From NCBI GenBank assembly GCA_963971405.1, contig OZ020490.1, positions 10,960,874-11,024,873 of the forward strand: DNA of 64,000 nucleotides. Reading direction: 5' to 3'. The notes beneath the pieces were generated by a model. The model was not told the DNA's origin. It searched no databases and saw only the letters and a program-made list of their open reading frames with translations. Below, in pieces: positions 1-11,800 of the stretch (position 1 is its first letter; each line of letters opens with the position of its first letter). The translations under genes and the position numbers were made by a program. The stretch is from Psococerastis gibbosa (lineage: Eukaryota; Arthropoda; Insecta; Psocodea; Psocidae).

Positions 1-156
1 GGTATTCCACATACGTCAATCGTCAATGAAAAATTGAAAAATGACGTTTTAGCAGACATTAAAGACTTACTAAAAATTCTGCTACCACGTCAATTTACGT
101 CATTGTTACGTCATTTTTCAATTTTTCATTGACAATTGACGTATGTGGAATACCTG
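1..156. mobile_element. Short palindromic MITE (left end at window edge)
   Basis: Nearly perfect palindrome: GGTATTCCACATACGTCAAT at the start and its mirror ending GTGGAATACC. The core GCAGACATTAAAGACTTA is shared with the AGGCG-tip family. The outermost bases may lie outside the window. Confidence 0.8.
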
Positions 157-307
157 CCTTACCGAGGAAACAACCAAAAGAAAGAAAGCCGCAAACAAAT
201 GGATAATTGTGCGACTCTTTGAAGATGGCGGCGCCCGTGGGGGTTCTAGAAAACTTCAATTCGGCAATGATCATTTTATTTCGTACAGAAATCTAACATG
301 TCTGCAA

Positions 308-1529
308 AGGCGCCCATTCCACCGACCGGCTAGGGCTATTTACAAGAACCGGTCCGAGTTTACTCGAACATGCTTTCCAATTTATCAAAATTAGTAGATA
401 GAGAAAATTAGTAATTTCATGGTAGATAATTTTCCTATGGTTAAATTTCCGATATCTCGGGGGGGGGGGGGGGGGGGTGTCCACCTGACTTCACTCGTCA
501 CTGGTGGTGAGGTAAATTCTAGATAGGTCAGACCAACACATCACCACACAGCAATACTGGCAGGGCAGGCAATGCATTTGAGCTTGAATTTTCTATCATT
601 AAAAAAAAAAAAAAAAAAAAAAAAAACATTTTTTTGTACAAAACCAAATACTTTTTTGGGAAAGCAACCAGTCCGGTTTCGTTAGTCAATTTAACACCTA
701 AAACATACCTGAAGGTAGAAATCATCGATAGAAAGGTGTCGCAGAAAAATTATTTTTTAGTCATTTTTCATTAAAATTTAGTCATTTTTATTTTTTTTAC
801 CCCCAGAAGCAAACTATCAAGGGGCAAGCGACCCCCCGCATTTTATCAACATTAACAACAACTACAATATATGTGAATTTAAAAGAAATCGTTGGAGCCG
901 TTTTTGGGAAATAATTTTTTTAGACGTTTTTTTGAAGTTTTTTGAAAATAAACCCCCCCCCCCCCCAAATTGAGTTAGCCCAAAATAAAAAAAATGGTCC
1001 CGAGGTATGATTTTTGTGAACCTACATGCATCGAAATCGACGCACAGACAGACAGACAGACAGACATTTCGTAAAAAACACTTGGGTTCCTGGGACCTTA
1101 AAACATATAAATCCGTTGAAATCTTGGAATCGAAAATTTCGAACGTCACAAAGCTTTCCATATACTACGTATAAATTGGAAAGCAAAAACGGTGACGTGG
1201 TAGCAGACATTCAAGACTTAGGTGGCGTTTCCACCGACCTCGTATTGCAGAATGCAAATGACATTGACGGAAATTTGAATTTTTCTTTTTTAGAAATCTA
1301 TTAAAATGTTTGTACTCAACATATCCCATGACGCCATTTTTTAATTTTAGTTTGTTTGTGATTTTACTGTATGATCATTGATCAATTTTAACTATGGCAT
1401 AGAGGAAAATAAACATTTCCGTCAATTCTGCAATGCGAGGTCGGTGGAAACCCCGCCTAAGTCTTGAATGTCTGCTACCACGTCACTGTTTTTGTAAATA
1501 GCCCTAGCCGGTCGGTGGAATGGGCGCCT
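308..1529. mobile_element. AGGCG-tip palindromic MITE, interrupted copy
   Basis: The left tip AGGCGCCCATTCCACCGACC is at 308 and the mirrored right tip ends at 1529. The centre is occupied by the 0.8-kb element (346-1184). Without it the MITE is about 383 bp. The halves match the uninterrupted copies at 13508 and 19373. Confidence 0.85.
346..1184 (+). mobile_element. 0.8-kb non-coding dispersed element, copy 1
   Basis: The element begins GAACCGGTCCGAG and ends ATAAATTGGAAAGC. From left to right it holds a G-run (459-477), a poly-A run, a C-run (about 951-966), a block translating like FHQNRP, a GACA microsatellite and the block GGTTCCTGGGACCT. There is no long ORF. It is inserted into the AAAAA of a palindromic MITE whose two halves are at 308-345 and 1185-1529. 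GACA-containing blocks like this are widespread in arthropod repeats; I cannot assign a class. Confidence 0.85.
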
Positions 1530-2138
1530 AATCGGGGAGCCATTTAGAGATGATGGGGTAGCCATATTTTTTATTTTGTCAACGGCCATACAAAGTTGAA
1601 TCCAGCAGAACAGAGCCTGCAGCAAACTTGGCAGTGTGCTTTCATGAGATATCCCTACACGTGATCGGCCAGAGCCGAGAGGGATTTTATTATAATTATA
1701 TAGCTGGTCCCATTGAAAAACGCGTCTTTTCCAGTTTTACATTTTTCTATGAGAGTCTAAAAACCGTTTCCCTGCCTTCCAATAATGCATTGAATGCAAC
1801 AGTGCCAGGTAACCCTCTTGATGATTATTTCGTTGTGGCGTCACGTGTAGGCACGTTCTACCGGGACAGGAGAAAGCCAGGAAAGGAGAAGATGAGTTTT
1901 GCTGCAATGTACTGCGGGTACAACTCCGGCAGAGGATTCAAATGACATATTTAACTCAATTTCGATGAACCGTGGATAAGGCACGTTACTCATATGACTT
2001 AGGCTACAAAGAAATTACGAAATTCGACTTCAAAATTTTACAACAGTGAAACATCAAAATTTGGAAACAATCACTTGGCGGGAAACTTAACATATTGTTC
2101 CTATATGAAAATCTGGTGCAACACGAAATTTTACTTAC

Positions 2139-2400
2139 GACTAGAAGTTCCCGGGGCAAATCTCCGCCATTGTTGATGCCCCTATTCATGGATATAAACT
2201 GCTCCACGGACGGCTTCTCCTTGACACTGGGGTTGTGTAGACTGGTGTTGAGCATGATTATTGCGAAGGAAAGCACGTAGCACGTGTCTGTGTTGGTGAA
2301 AATGTTGGGGTTAAGTTGGCAGTACCGCTGAGCAAAACACTCCATCATGCGGTCTATTTTTTGTGCTTCACCCGGCAACCGGAATGACCATAGGAATTGT
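2139..2400 (-). CDS. step: Cytohesin exon 5 (catalytic half of Sec7)
   Basis: This 262-nt exon encodes residues 149-236. It starts at [17 protein letters not shown] with the catalytic Glu160 (equivalent to ARNO Glu156), continues through [20 protein letters not shown], the hydrophobic-groove helix that receives the ARF switch regions, and ends at [10 protein letters not shown]. The acceptor is TATTTTCAG and the donor GTAAGT. It is the last exon inside the window; the remaining exons lie to the left. Confidence 0.96.
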
Positions 2401-2776
2401 CTGAAAATAAAGAAAGCACGATAAATAAATAATAATAATTTTTTTTTCCCCAGCAAATCAATACAACATTAAAGAAAATAATCGTTTTTACCGGAATACT
2501 GCATCTTCTTTCTTTCTTTCTTTTCCCTGTCCAGTATCCCCTGGACAAGGAGCATATATTTACAAAATACAATAACTTACATAATAATACCATAATATTA
2601 TAATAATAAGTTACATAATAATAACATCCCGCATCCCCAAGCTAGCGCTTATTTGGGACATAAGACTCATACAGTGCTGCTAAACAAGGCTTAATAATTT
2701 ATTTTTGTTACTTATTTATAATGTTTATATATATTTTTTTTTACTTGTTATTTTAATGTTAATATAGCCTAGTCAG

Positions 2777-2807
<31 letters not shown>

Positions 2808-5800
2808 ATTATTACCTCCCATTGACCAACCATCTTTTTATACCCGCTTTTAACTCATAATAATAATAATTGTGTATTGCCCAGATCTCATTTGACAAAT
2901 AAATACATTTAAGAGAAGATAAATAAATTTCCGACAGTACAGCGTTGACGGCGATGAGCATAAGCTCATATAGCCCAAATATAATTGCAAAGGCTTTCAG
3001 GCGGTGTCTGATAATGAAGCAGTAAGGGCAGGGGTAATTTGGGTCAAGCCCCTATTTGCGTCCCCGCTGGCGAAATGCTGGATCCGCCCCTGCGCTATGG
3101 CCAATACTTGTGACACATAGTAATTTAAGTCCTTGGAAATTAGCAAGTTATTTGCGTGCGTAATAAAACCGCAAGCGTATTACGCAAGTATAAAACCAAA
3201 CATTTTACACAGTGATAACCTGTAAAACAAACAAGATAAGTCCAATCCGGAACACGTTGGCACTTACAGCACCTCAAGGACAGCTCGATGAATGGTAAAT
3301 GCACCACGAATTGCCCATAAAGAATGCCAGGCATTAATAATGAATGGTTGTGTACATAGTCTATATATGAATCATGTTTACATAAATGAACATGGAGCCA
3401 GGCGCTTGGGGAATCCTAGGAATGTCACTAAGTCACGTGCGACGCATGTCAGATGGGCAAGCCTGGAAAAGCGAGGAAAAGCTCTGTACAATCCACTTCA
3501 GGGCAGAAGAACTGAAGAAGGTTGGTAATAGAGTTCTATATAAAAAAAACTGTTGGTAAGGCGTGCGGACGCCATTTTTGTACGTATCAATTCTGACTAT
3601 TGTGGCCAATGAGGTTCTGTAGGGAAAGTTTTGGTCACTAGGTTCGCTGACGACAATAAGATATCCATATTATTCAAAATGGCCGCCGTTTGCATGTGAA
3701 AACTAAGTTCTTAGCATCTAATTAATTCTTTTAATATTTTTTATAATATTTTTACTATGCCTGGACCATGCAATTTAATATGAACAGTATATTCTCCATG
3801 ACTCATATAAAAATATCACTTTAAAATAATACATAAATAAAACAATTTTAAAATATTATTGAGGCTTATGGAAAAATCAACGCTTTGATATCTTAGCAAC
3901 TGGTGCTGCCATCTACAAAATGACCTCACAAATGAACCTCATTGGTGCCAGTGACGGTCACAATACATGTATTAAAAAGTCGATAAATATTTTTTCTAAT
4001 ACCTAACATCTTTTTAGCTCTAAAATAAATATTTACTGTGAAATTCGACTTTGTACAAAAAAAACTAGTGGCGAGTGGCTATTTGTCCCGAGGGACTCCG
4101 ATTGGGCCTTAACCAAGTACGGGAACTAGTCCCACGGACCTCTAGCAACATAACAAAAGACATCACCGTTATATTAAAAAGCCAAACGCTTACACAACAA
4201 TAAGAAAACAAAAACCAGTTCAACTTTTGTCAGTCTGGCATGCGGGAAGGTCGCGGCTCAAGGGCCAATTTGCCCGGGGGACACAACTTCAGCCGGTGTA
4301 ATTTACGTGTAAAGCGGATGGCGTCATGGGAGTAATACGTCAGTCATTGGCACCGCGCCACAAGTTCATTGCTATTTGCTACGCGGACAAATTGGCATTG
4401 CAAAGACGTACTACCCGACCTCACCAGCGTCAACTCTGATTTTCATGGTTAGCTTGCCTAACGGTAGATCTATTTATTGTTGTCGGGGTATGTGTGCATT
4501 GTGTGCCCTATTCACACATCCAGCTTGTGTGTACTTACCGGTGACTCATTTCTCACTAGGTTTAGCTACTGTACTTTGTAGTATGTACATTTAGCAAGCA
4601 TGCTAGACAGTGTTAATATAGACAATCCCCACTCAGTGGCAAGAGCGAGAATAGAGGGCAGAAGGCGAGAAGGAAAGGCAGACCACGAAACCGACGGAGA
4701 GGCGACGGAACCACGATCGTTGTGCAAAGGAATATCAATCGCAGAGCTGTCAAACATGTCACGATAAACAGAACACATTTTTCTGGTCAAATAAAATTGA
4801 TGCATGTGATAAAGACCTGTTTCTAACGCCTGCTTTCAGCATTCCTGCATTAAGCACCCCTTGTCAGCCTGGCGGGAGGACTGAGTCTGTTTGTTAACTT
4901 GAGGCACCCTAAGGGCAGACTCTTTCAACTCGGGGAAAGGGGAGTTGACTGACAGGGTGGACCTCCTGATTATACTGGATTCCGAACCACTTGGGGAACA
5001 TGGTAAAGTCACACGATTAAATCGTAGACTCGGACACCGGTCCCCTTTGCAACTCTGAGAGAATGGACGGTCTACACCTTCAGGATTGCGCAGCCCTCTC
5101 CAACAACCAAGACAGAAACCCCTTGCGTCTTTACTGGGAGGCTCGTCGGCGTATGGCAGAGATGCCAAGAGCTGGCATTGGATAAAGTAAAATAAAGTAA
5201 AGTCAGTAGTACGATTAAATCGGAGGTGACCATGACTCAACACGCACGTAGACTGACTGGTATAGTCTCAGCGCGTTATCATGTCCCACCATGTTCCCCT
5301 GCCAACGCTGTGCACACTACCAAGCTTGCCACAGTTTGAAACATCATCTACCCTAATGGATACATAATGGTAAGGCCGTTGGCTATAGACCTCTTTCTAA
5401 CACTGCTTAGCTACAAATATTGAATTTGATTTGTACAAAAAACGATTGGAAGGATAGTCCCGCGGAAGAAGGCTAATTGATGTTAGTGAAGGCCACATAT
5501 AATGTCTCGAAATGTAGAGGAGCATTTCTGCTAATTTAATGGACATTTTTGGCGGCTCTACGATTGACAAGTCCTGTGAAAGTCGACTTTTTAAATCAAA
5601 TAAAAACGCGTAGTGGGGTAGGTACTCCGATTTGCTCGTATGATCGAGAAACCTACTAGTAATACCGTACTAACTGGTGCATTATGTAGAATCAATGGTC
5701 TGACTGTCATCAGTCTAAAAAAATTGCCAAAGGCCATACCAAATTGAATCCACCAGAACAGAGCATATTCAAAACAGCAGCAAACTTGGTAGTATGCACA

Positions 5801-8800
5801 GCGTTGGCAGGGAGCATGATGAGAGATGATAACGCGCTAAGGCAGTCTAAGTGCCTGTCGAGTTCTGGCCCCCTCCAAATAAGCCGTGTGGCTTTACTAT
5901 GTTCCCAAGTGAATCGGAATCCACTACAATCAGGAGATCCACCCTGTCAGTCAACTCCTCTTCTCCCCGAGGTGAACGAGTCTGTCCTTAGGGCGCCTCA
6001 AGTTAACTCGCTCCCCCCGCCAGGCTGACAGGGTTTCTTAAAGCAGAAATGCTAAAAGCAGGCGTTGGAAAACAAACAAGTTCTACAAAATAAATGTAGG
6101 TTGGGGAAAACGCTGACGGTAACATGACAAAGAGATTAGTGGTACTAGTCCTAAGTCCTAGAAACCCTCTATGGGTAGTATCCCTAGGCGTTACAGGGAG
6201 GCAGATGTCCGAAGCAAGGACCCCGATGCGATGCAGGTGGGAAGGAAGGTAGTCGTGGCCAGTAGTAGTCCTGAACACAGCAACGCTGACTGCTCTCGGC
6301 AGGGACCGGGGCATTGGCGAGTCAATAAGGGTGGCCCAATTTTTTCATGTGCTTGTATGTAGGTATAAGACAAGGAAGACTAAACAGACATCTTCCGAGG
6401 AACAGCAAAGAGATACTGGTCAGCAAGTCGCCAAATGGCTAACCTGCCACGGTTTAGCGTTGGCTAGTTAGTAGTAGTAGTATGGTTGGACACAGTCCCA
6501 GGCCAGGGTGTGGGCCCATAGGATAGTGGACCTCCTGATTATAGTGGATTCCGAACCACTTGGGAAACACAGTGAAGTCACACGATTAGTTCGGAGGTGA
6601 CCAGGACAAGTCCTACCATGTTTCCCTACCGGCACTGTGCACACGACCAAGTTACCTGCAGCTTTGAACCTGCCCTGGTCCGTTGGATTCAACTTGGTAT
6701 GGCGGTCGGCTCGGCTGGCTAGTAAGTAAGTAAGTAAGTAAGGAAGGAAGAAAGTATCCCTCGGCGGGTCTTTTACAATTTGAAGTCTCTAGTAAACGTA
6801 CCTTAAAGCTTGGCCCAGTATCAAATCCGTGAAATCATGTAGCTCCACAAATGCCTTGAGAACGAGAAAGTTGACAGAAATCGTCAAAAATAGTTGACAC
6901 CGGAAATTTCTCGGAATAGAATTATTTCCCACGGAATTCTGAGGTAAACCACGGAATGTGGCAGCCATGTAGTCTTTTACCATTTAAAGTCTCTAGTAAA
7001 CGTACCTTAAAGCTTGGACCAGTATCAAATCCGTGAAATCATGTAGCTCCACAAATGCCTTGAGAACCTTCTCGTTAAAACAATTTTTCTCGCCCAAATA
7101 GTCCCCTATCGCAGTCTTGTTGAGTCCCTCTCCCTTGCATAAAAATACTGCTACGTCTTCAGGTGTCGCCAGCAGAAGACCATGCTCTTGTAGGTATTCA
7201 ATCCCCTTCTTCGGGTCCATATTGAATTTCTTTCGGCCGATTGACATCTGCTTTGTTTTGGTATTATTTTTGCTGGAATAAAATGAAAGCCTAACGTTAA
7301 TAATAAGAATTCTCAATCTCCGAAAAAAGCGATCCGCATGATCACGGCAAAACTATGTGTAGACAGCCTTGTCGTCTAAAACTGTTTATGTTTCACAATA
7401 TCCTTACAGCTCCGATATTTTTATATAGTCTGTTTTTACGTAGGGAGCCTTATGTCAGAATGTACTAGAAACATATTTATACGTTTTATTAAGGCTGAGT
7501 GTTCAAAATCAAAATGTTTTGTAAACAAGAAATTTTGCAGATTTTTTGACGAAAATAATTTATTGCTCATTCCACATATACAAAGAAAACAAAGTGAACA
7601 GATAAAACCCATAAAAAATCCAAGTTATCGCAGGAAGTTTATATTTTCTGAACTGAAATATTATTACCTTAAAAAAATTTGATAAAGAGCCTTAAACCCA
7701 TTTTGTAGCACAGTTGTAAATCTGTAAGGGAAATAGACAGCTTTCACAGAAAGCTCGTATTTTTTAAGAATTTTGCTTTCCAATTTATACGTAGTATAAG
7801 GAAAGCTTTGTGATAGTCGAAATTTTCGATTCTGAGATTTCAACGGATTTACACGTTTTGAGGTCCCAGGAACCCAAAAAAGTGATTTTTACGAAATGTC
7901 TGTCTATCGCTCTGTCTGTATGTCTGTATGTCTGTTCGTCGATTTCCGGGCAAACTACTCATTCGATTTTGATGAAATTCGGCATGTAGGTTCACAAAAA
8001 TCATGCCTCGGAACCGCTTTATTTTTATTTTGGGCTAACTCAATTTGGGGGGGTTTTATTCTCAAAAAACTCATAAAGAACGTCTAAAAAAATTATTTCT
8101 CAAAAACGGCTCCAACTATTTCTTTTAAATTCACATATATTGTAGTCGTTATTAATGTTGACAAAATGCGGGGGATCGCTTGCCCTTTGATAGTTTGCTT
8201 CTGCGGGTAAAAAAATAATTTATCTGCTAAACCTTTCGATCGCTGATTTCTACCTTCAGTCATGTTTTAGGTGTTAAATTGAGTAACCGGACAGGTTGCT
8301 TTCGCAAAAAACTTTTTGGTTTCGGTGAAATTTTTTTTTTTTTAATGATAGAAAATTCACGCTCAAATGCATTGCGTGCCCTGCCATTATTGCCATTATT
8401 ACTGTGTGGTAATGTGTTGGTCTGACCTATCTAGAATTTACCTCACCTCCAATGACGTCAGGTGGACAACCCCCCCCCCCCCCCCCCGAGATATCGGAAA
8501 TTTAACCATAGGAAAATTAATTCTCTAACTACTAATTGATAAATTGGAAAGCATGTTCGAGTAAACTCGGACCAGTTCTTTCATCTGTTCCCTTTTATAT
8601 CTTTGTGGCTGTGGAACGAGCAATTAATTAATTTCGCCCAAAAAGTACGATAATTTCTTGTTTACAAAACATTTTGAACACTCAGCCTTAAAACATTATT
8701 TTTTTTGTTTTTTAACATAACTAACTACAGCCCCCCCCCCTCCCCTCCCCTCCCGAAAGATTCTCTGATTCATTGTTTACCTTTCATCAGGGGTGTCCAT

Positions 8801-11800
8801 ATTGTCCATTTCCGTGACGACTTCCTGTAGTTCATCTTTGAGTTGCTGCAACAACAAAAAACACAATAGGTTTATAATTGGGCGGCTTCGAAAATCTGAC
8901 AAAAAAACATTCCCATACTTTGGGATATGTGGCAGCTGTCCAATTTGTTCGTCTGATTTAATAGTTCAGCAATTATTTGCAAATGAATAAATCTTCTTCT
9001 GCAAGTTGCAGCCGACAGCGATGGCTCCACTCCCCTCGATCCTGGCACGCCCTCTTCAGCTCGACGTATATGTATTGGCCCCTACATCCTCCATTTTCCC
9101 TTGCTTATTCGTTTCTCGGGAGCCCAGGTCGGTTGACACCTTCTATGGTTCCTTTTATGATACAGCTTACGAAGTTCTCGTGTCATAGTAAATGCCCAAT
9201 CCAGCGAGCTCTTCTTTTACATATGGATGCAACCAGAGTTTTGTTTTCGCTTATTCTGGTTAGAACCTCCTCATTGGTAACATGGGCTCGCCAAGGTATT
9301 CGATAGCACCACATCTCAACTGCTTCGAATGAATAAATAATAAATGAAAAAGGTTGACGCAACCACAAATAATAAAGCTTCATGACTTCATAATTTGTAT
9401 TTTTATAAAAATGACGCATTTTTGAAGCTTTCTTTGACTGTCAAAGGAAACAAAGGTTGTTTGTTATCTGTAGTGACGTCACCACATCCTGCGGTAATCT
9501 GTACAACAATAAGAGCCCACACACACGCCAAAGCTCTGGTCTAGCAGATAACGAGGTACATTCATAGGATGCATACACCCACATGAGTCATACTGCGCGA
9601 TCGGTTTTTTTTTCAATTTTTGGGCGCTTATGCACTTAAGCTTTAAGTCAGCTAAGTCGCCTATTGTACCCCCCTTCTTCTTCCAGTCACAGCCGGATGG
9701 CTGGTAAGCAGCAACATGTGACTTCGATGCCTCGAATTATACATGGTTGCTGGTTCTTGGGATGCCACTTGGGCCTATAATGCGGTGGTTTCCCCTTGCC
9801 TTCCTCATCCTATACCGTTGACCGTCACCTGATGCCAGGATCCAGTTCGTCCGCCTTTAGGGAGCTTTTCGTCTCCCATGGACAAGAGGGTGCCCATGCC
9901 CTAACTCCACGGAGTTAGGCGGGGGGTCTTTGACCGAACCCCACTCGGTATATGTACCCCCCTACGGAGTACATTTTACTATTCTGTTCCCCTTGACCTA
10001 TCCCCCTAACAGAGGGCTACCAAGCATCTCCCTGGAATTTAACCCTTTTTAGTTAACCCCTTTTAATCTCAGTTAGTTGAACTATATCCCTATTTACAGA
10101 CTCGTTTCCGTACTTGGTTGAGTCAAGCTAACGCCTGTTACCATGTCAATGGTAAGCATGCCTGAGCTTGCCCATTGGCACTTGTAGTCGGTGTGGGTTG
10201 ACATAGAGGAGTGAACCAGTTTGCCAGCGACCAGAAATTCATACAGAAACAATGCCAATATTGCCCAAAAATCGATGGGGTCGTTGACGGCAATGTTCAA
10301 TGGGTCACTTATAGATTTATCTGAGGATTTCTTATAGGGTACTGATGTACCGACTGATAATAGTCAACTCCGATCTTATAGTATTTTACTGCTTTAAATA
10401 TACTTGTTTTATAGGCCTAGCAATCGAAATATGTCGGAACATTGAGAATTGTGTACCTATTATATCATTGGAGAGGAACTAGCCACTTAGCACTTGACCA
10501 CTAATAATAGCCCAACTGGATACAGTAATAATCTCTACAATGTTTCAACACCAAACAATAAGGCGCCCATTCCACATACGTACAACGTCAATGAAAATTA
10601 TGAAATTGAAGGACATTTCAATTTCTCATTGATGGGGGCCATTCCATATGTTTTTTCAAAAATTGACAATTTTTAATTGAAGCGTATGCGCCAAATTTTT
10701 GAAATTTGTTTGCATTTTTTCTTGAAATTGTATTTGTTTTCTTCGTCGCCTTATTATAATTTTTAAACAGAAATGCTTTCTTTTTAGAGAAATCAATTAA
10801 ATGGTTGTACTTGTCATATCCCACGACGCCATTTCTTAATTTTAGATTGTTTGTTTCATTGTTTGTGATTTTACTCTATGATCAATTGATCATGTGGAAT
10901 GGGCGCCTAAGGGTCATCACCATGGGCGCCGACTTATAGTACTAGATTGTTTGTTTGTGCATGTTTTTTTTGAAGTTATACTTCTTTAGCCGCGTTATGA
11001 AAAAATGATGGAGTGAGTGAATTTGGAAGATGCGCGCGCATCTGTAACAAAAAAATTATTCACCCACATGCTGCCAACAAAATAGAAATAGAACCTCGAT
11101 ATTAGTCGCACATGTTGGTATACACTCGTCAATTCTGATCACTGTTTTCTAGACAGGTATTGTCATCCGCCATTTTGTATCCGTGTTTTAGTTCTTTTCA
11201 ATATTTTACTTTCTTACAATTCTTACCATATAGGAATTATAGGATACAAAATGGCGGATGACAATACCAGGGTATATAGTGCCTTACTATTTTCATATTT
11301 ATCAGTTTCTAGTTTTTACGTGCTAATAAATTATATTCAGTAGTGATTTAAATTGAATATTTTGATTGATATTATTTACTATTCGTGAATATTAATGAGA
11401 AAAAATGTGCTTATATACTTTTTCAAGTGCTGCAATATAATTGAGGTTAACTATTATACGTATTATTTCTTGATATAAATTAAAATATTTTTATTTAACA
11501 TAATTAACACTAAATATTATTAAATTATTAATGTTAAATATTTATTATTGGTTATTTAATATTTACAAAATTTTATTATTTTATTGTAATTAATTATTTG
11601 CATGCAATTAAAAACTATTTTTAATTATGACAAAGAAGTATAACTTTTCACGCGTGTACATAAGTACACACACCCACTTTTTTTACGTATGGTAATTTCG
11701 GTAGGGCATTGAGTGTTTCCCCACGCACCATTAGGCTTGAGGATGCCCTGATTATGGCAAAAATTTGTACATGTTCGGAAAAATAAAGAAATTATAATAA

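Noticed and set aside
1026..1304. ORF with repeated Thr-Asp-Arg-Gln
   Set aside because: The repeat is the translated GACA microsatellite of the 0.8-kb element, and the frame runs across an insertion junction into a MITE.
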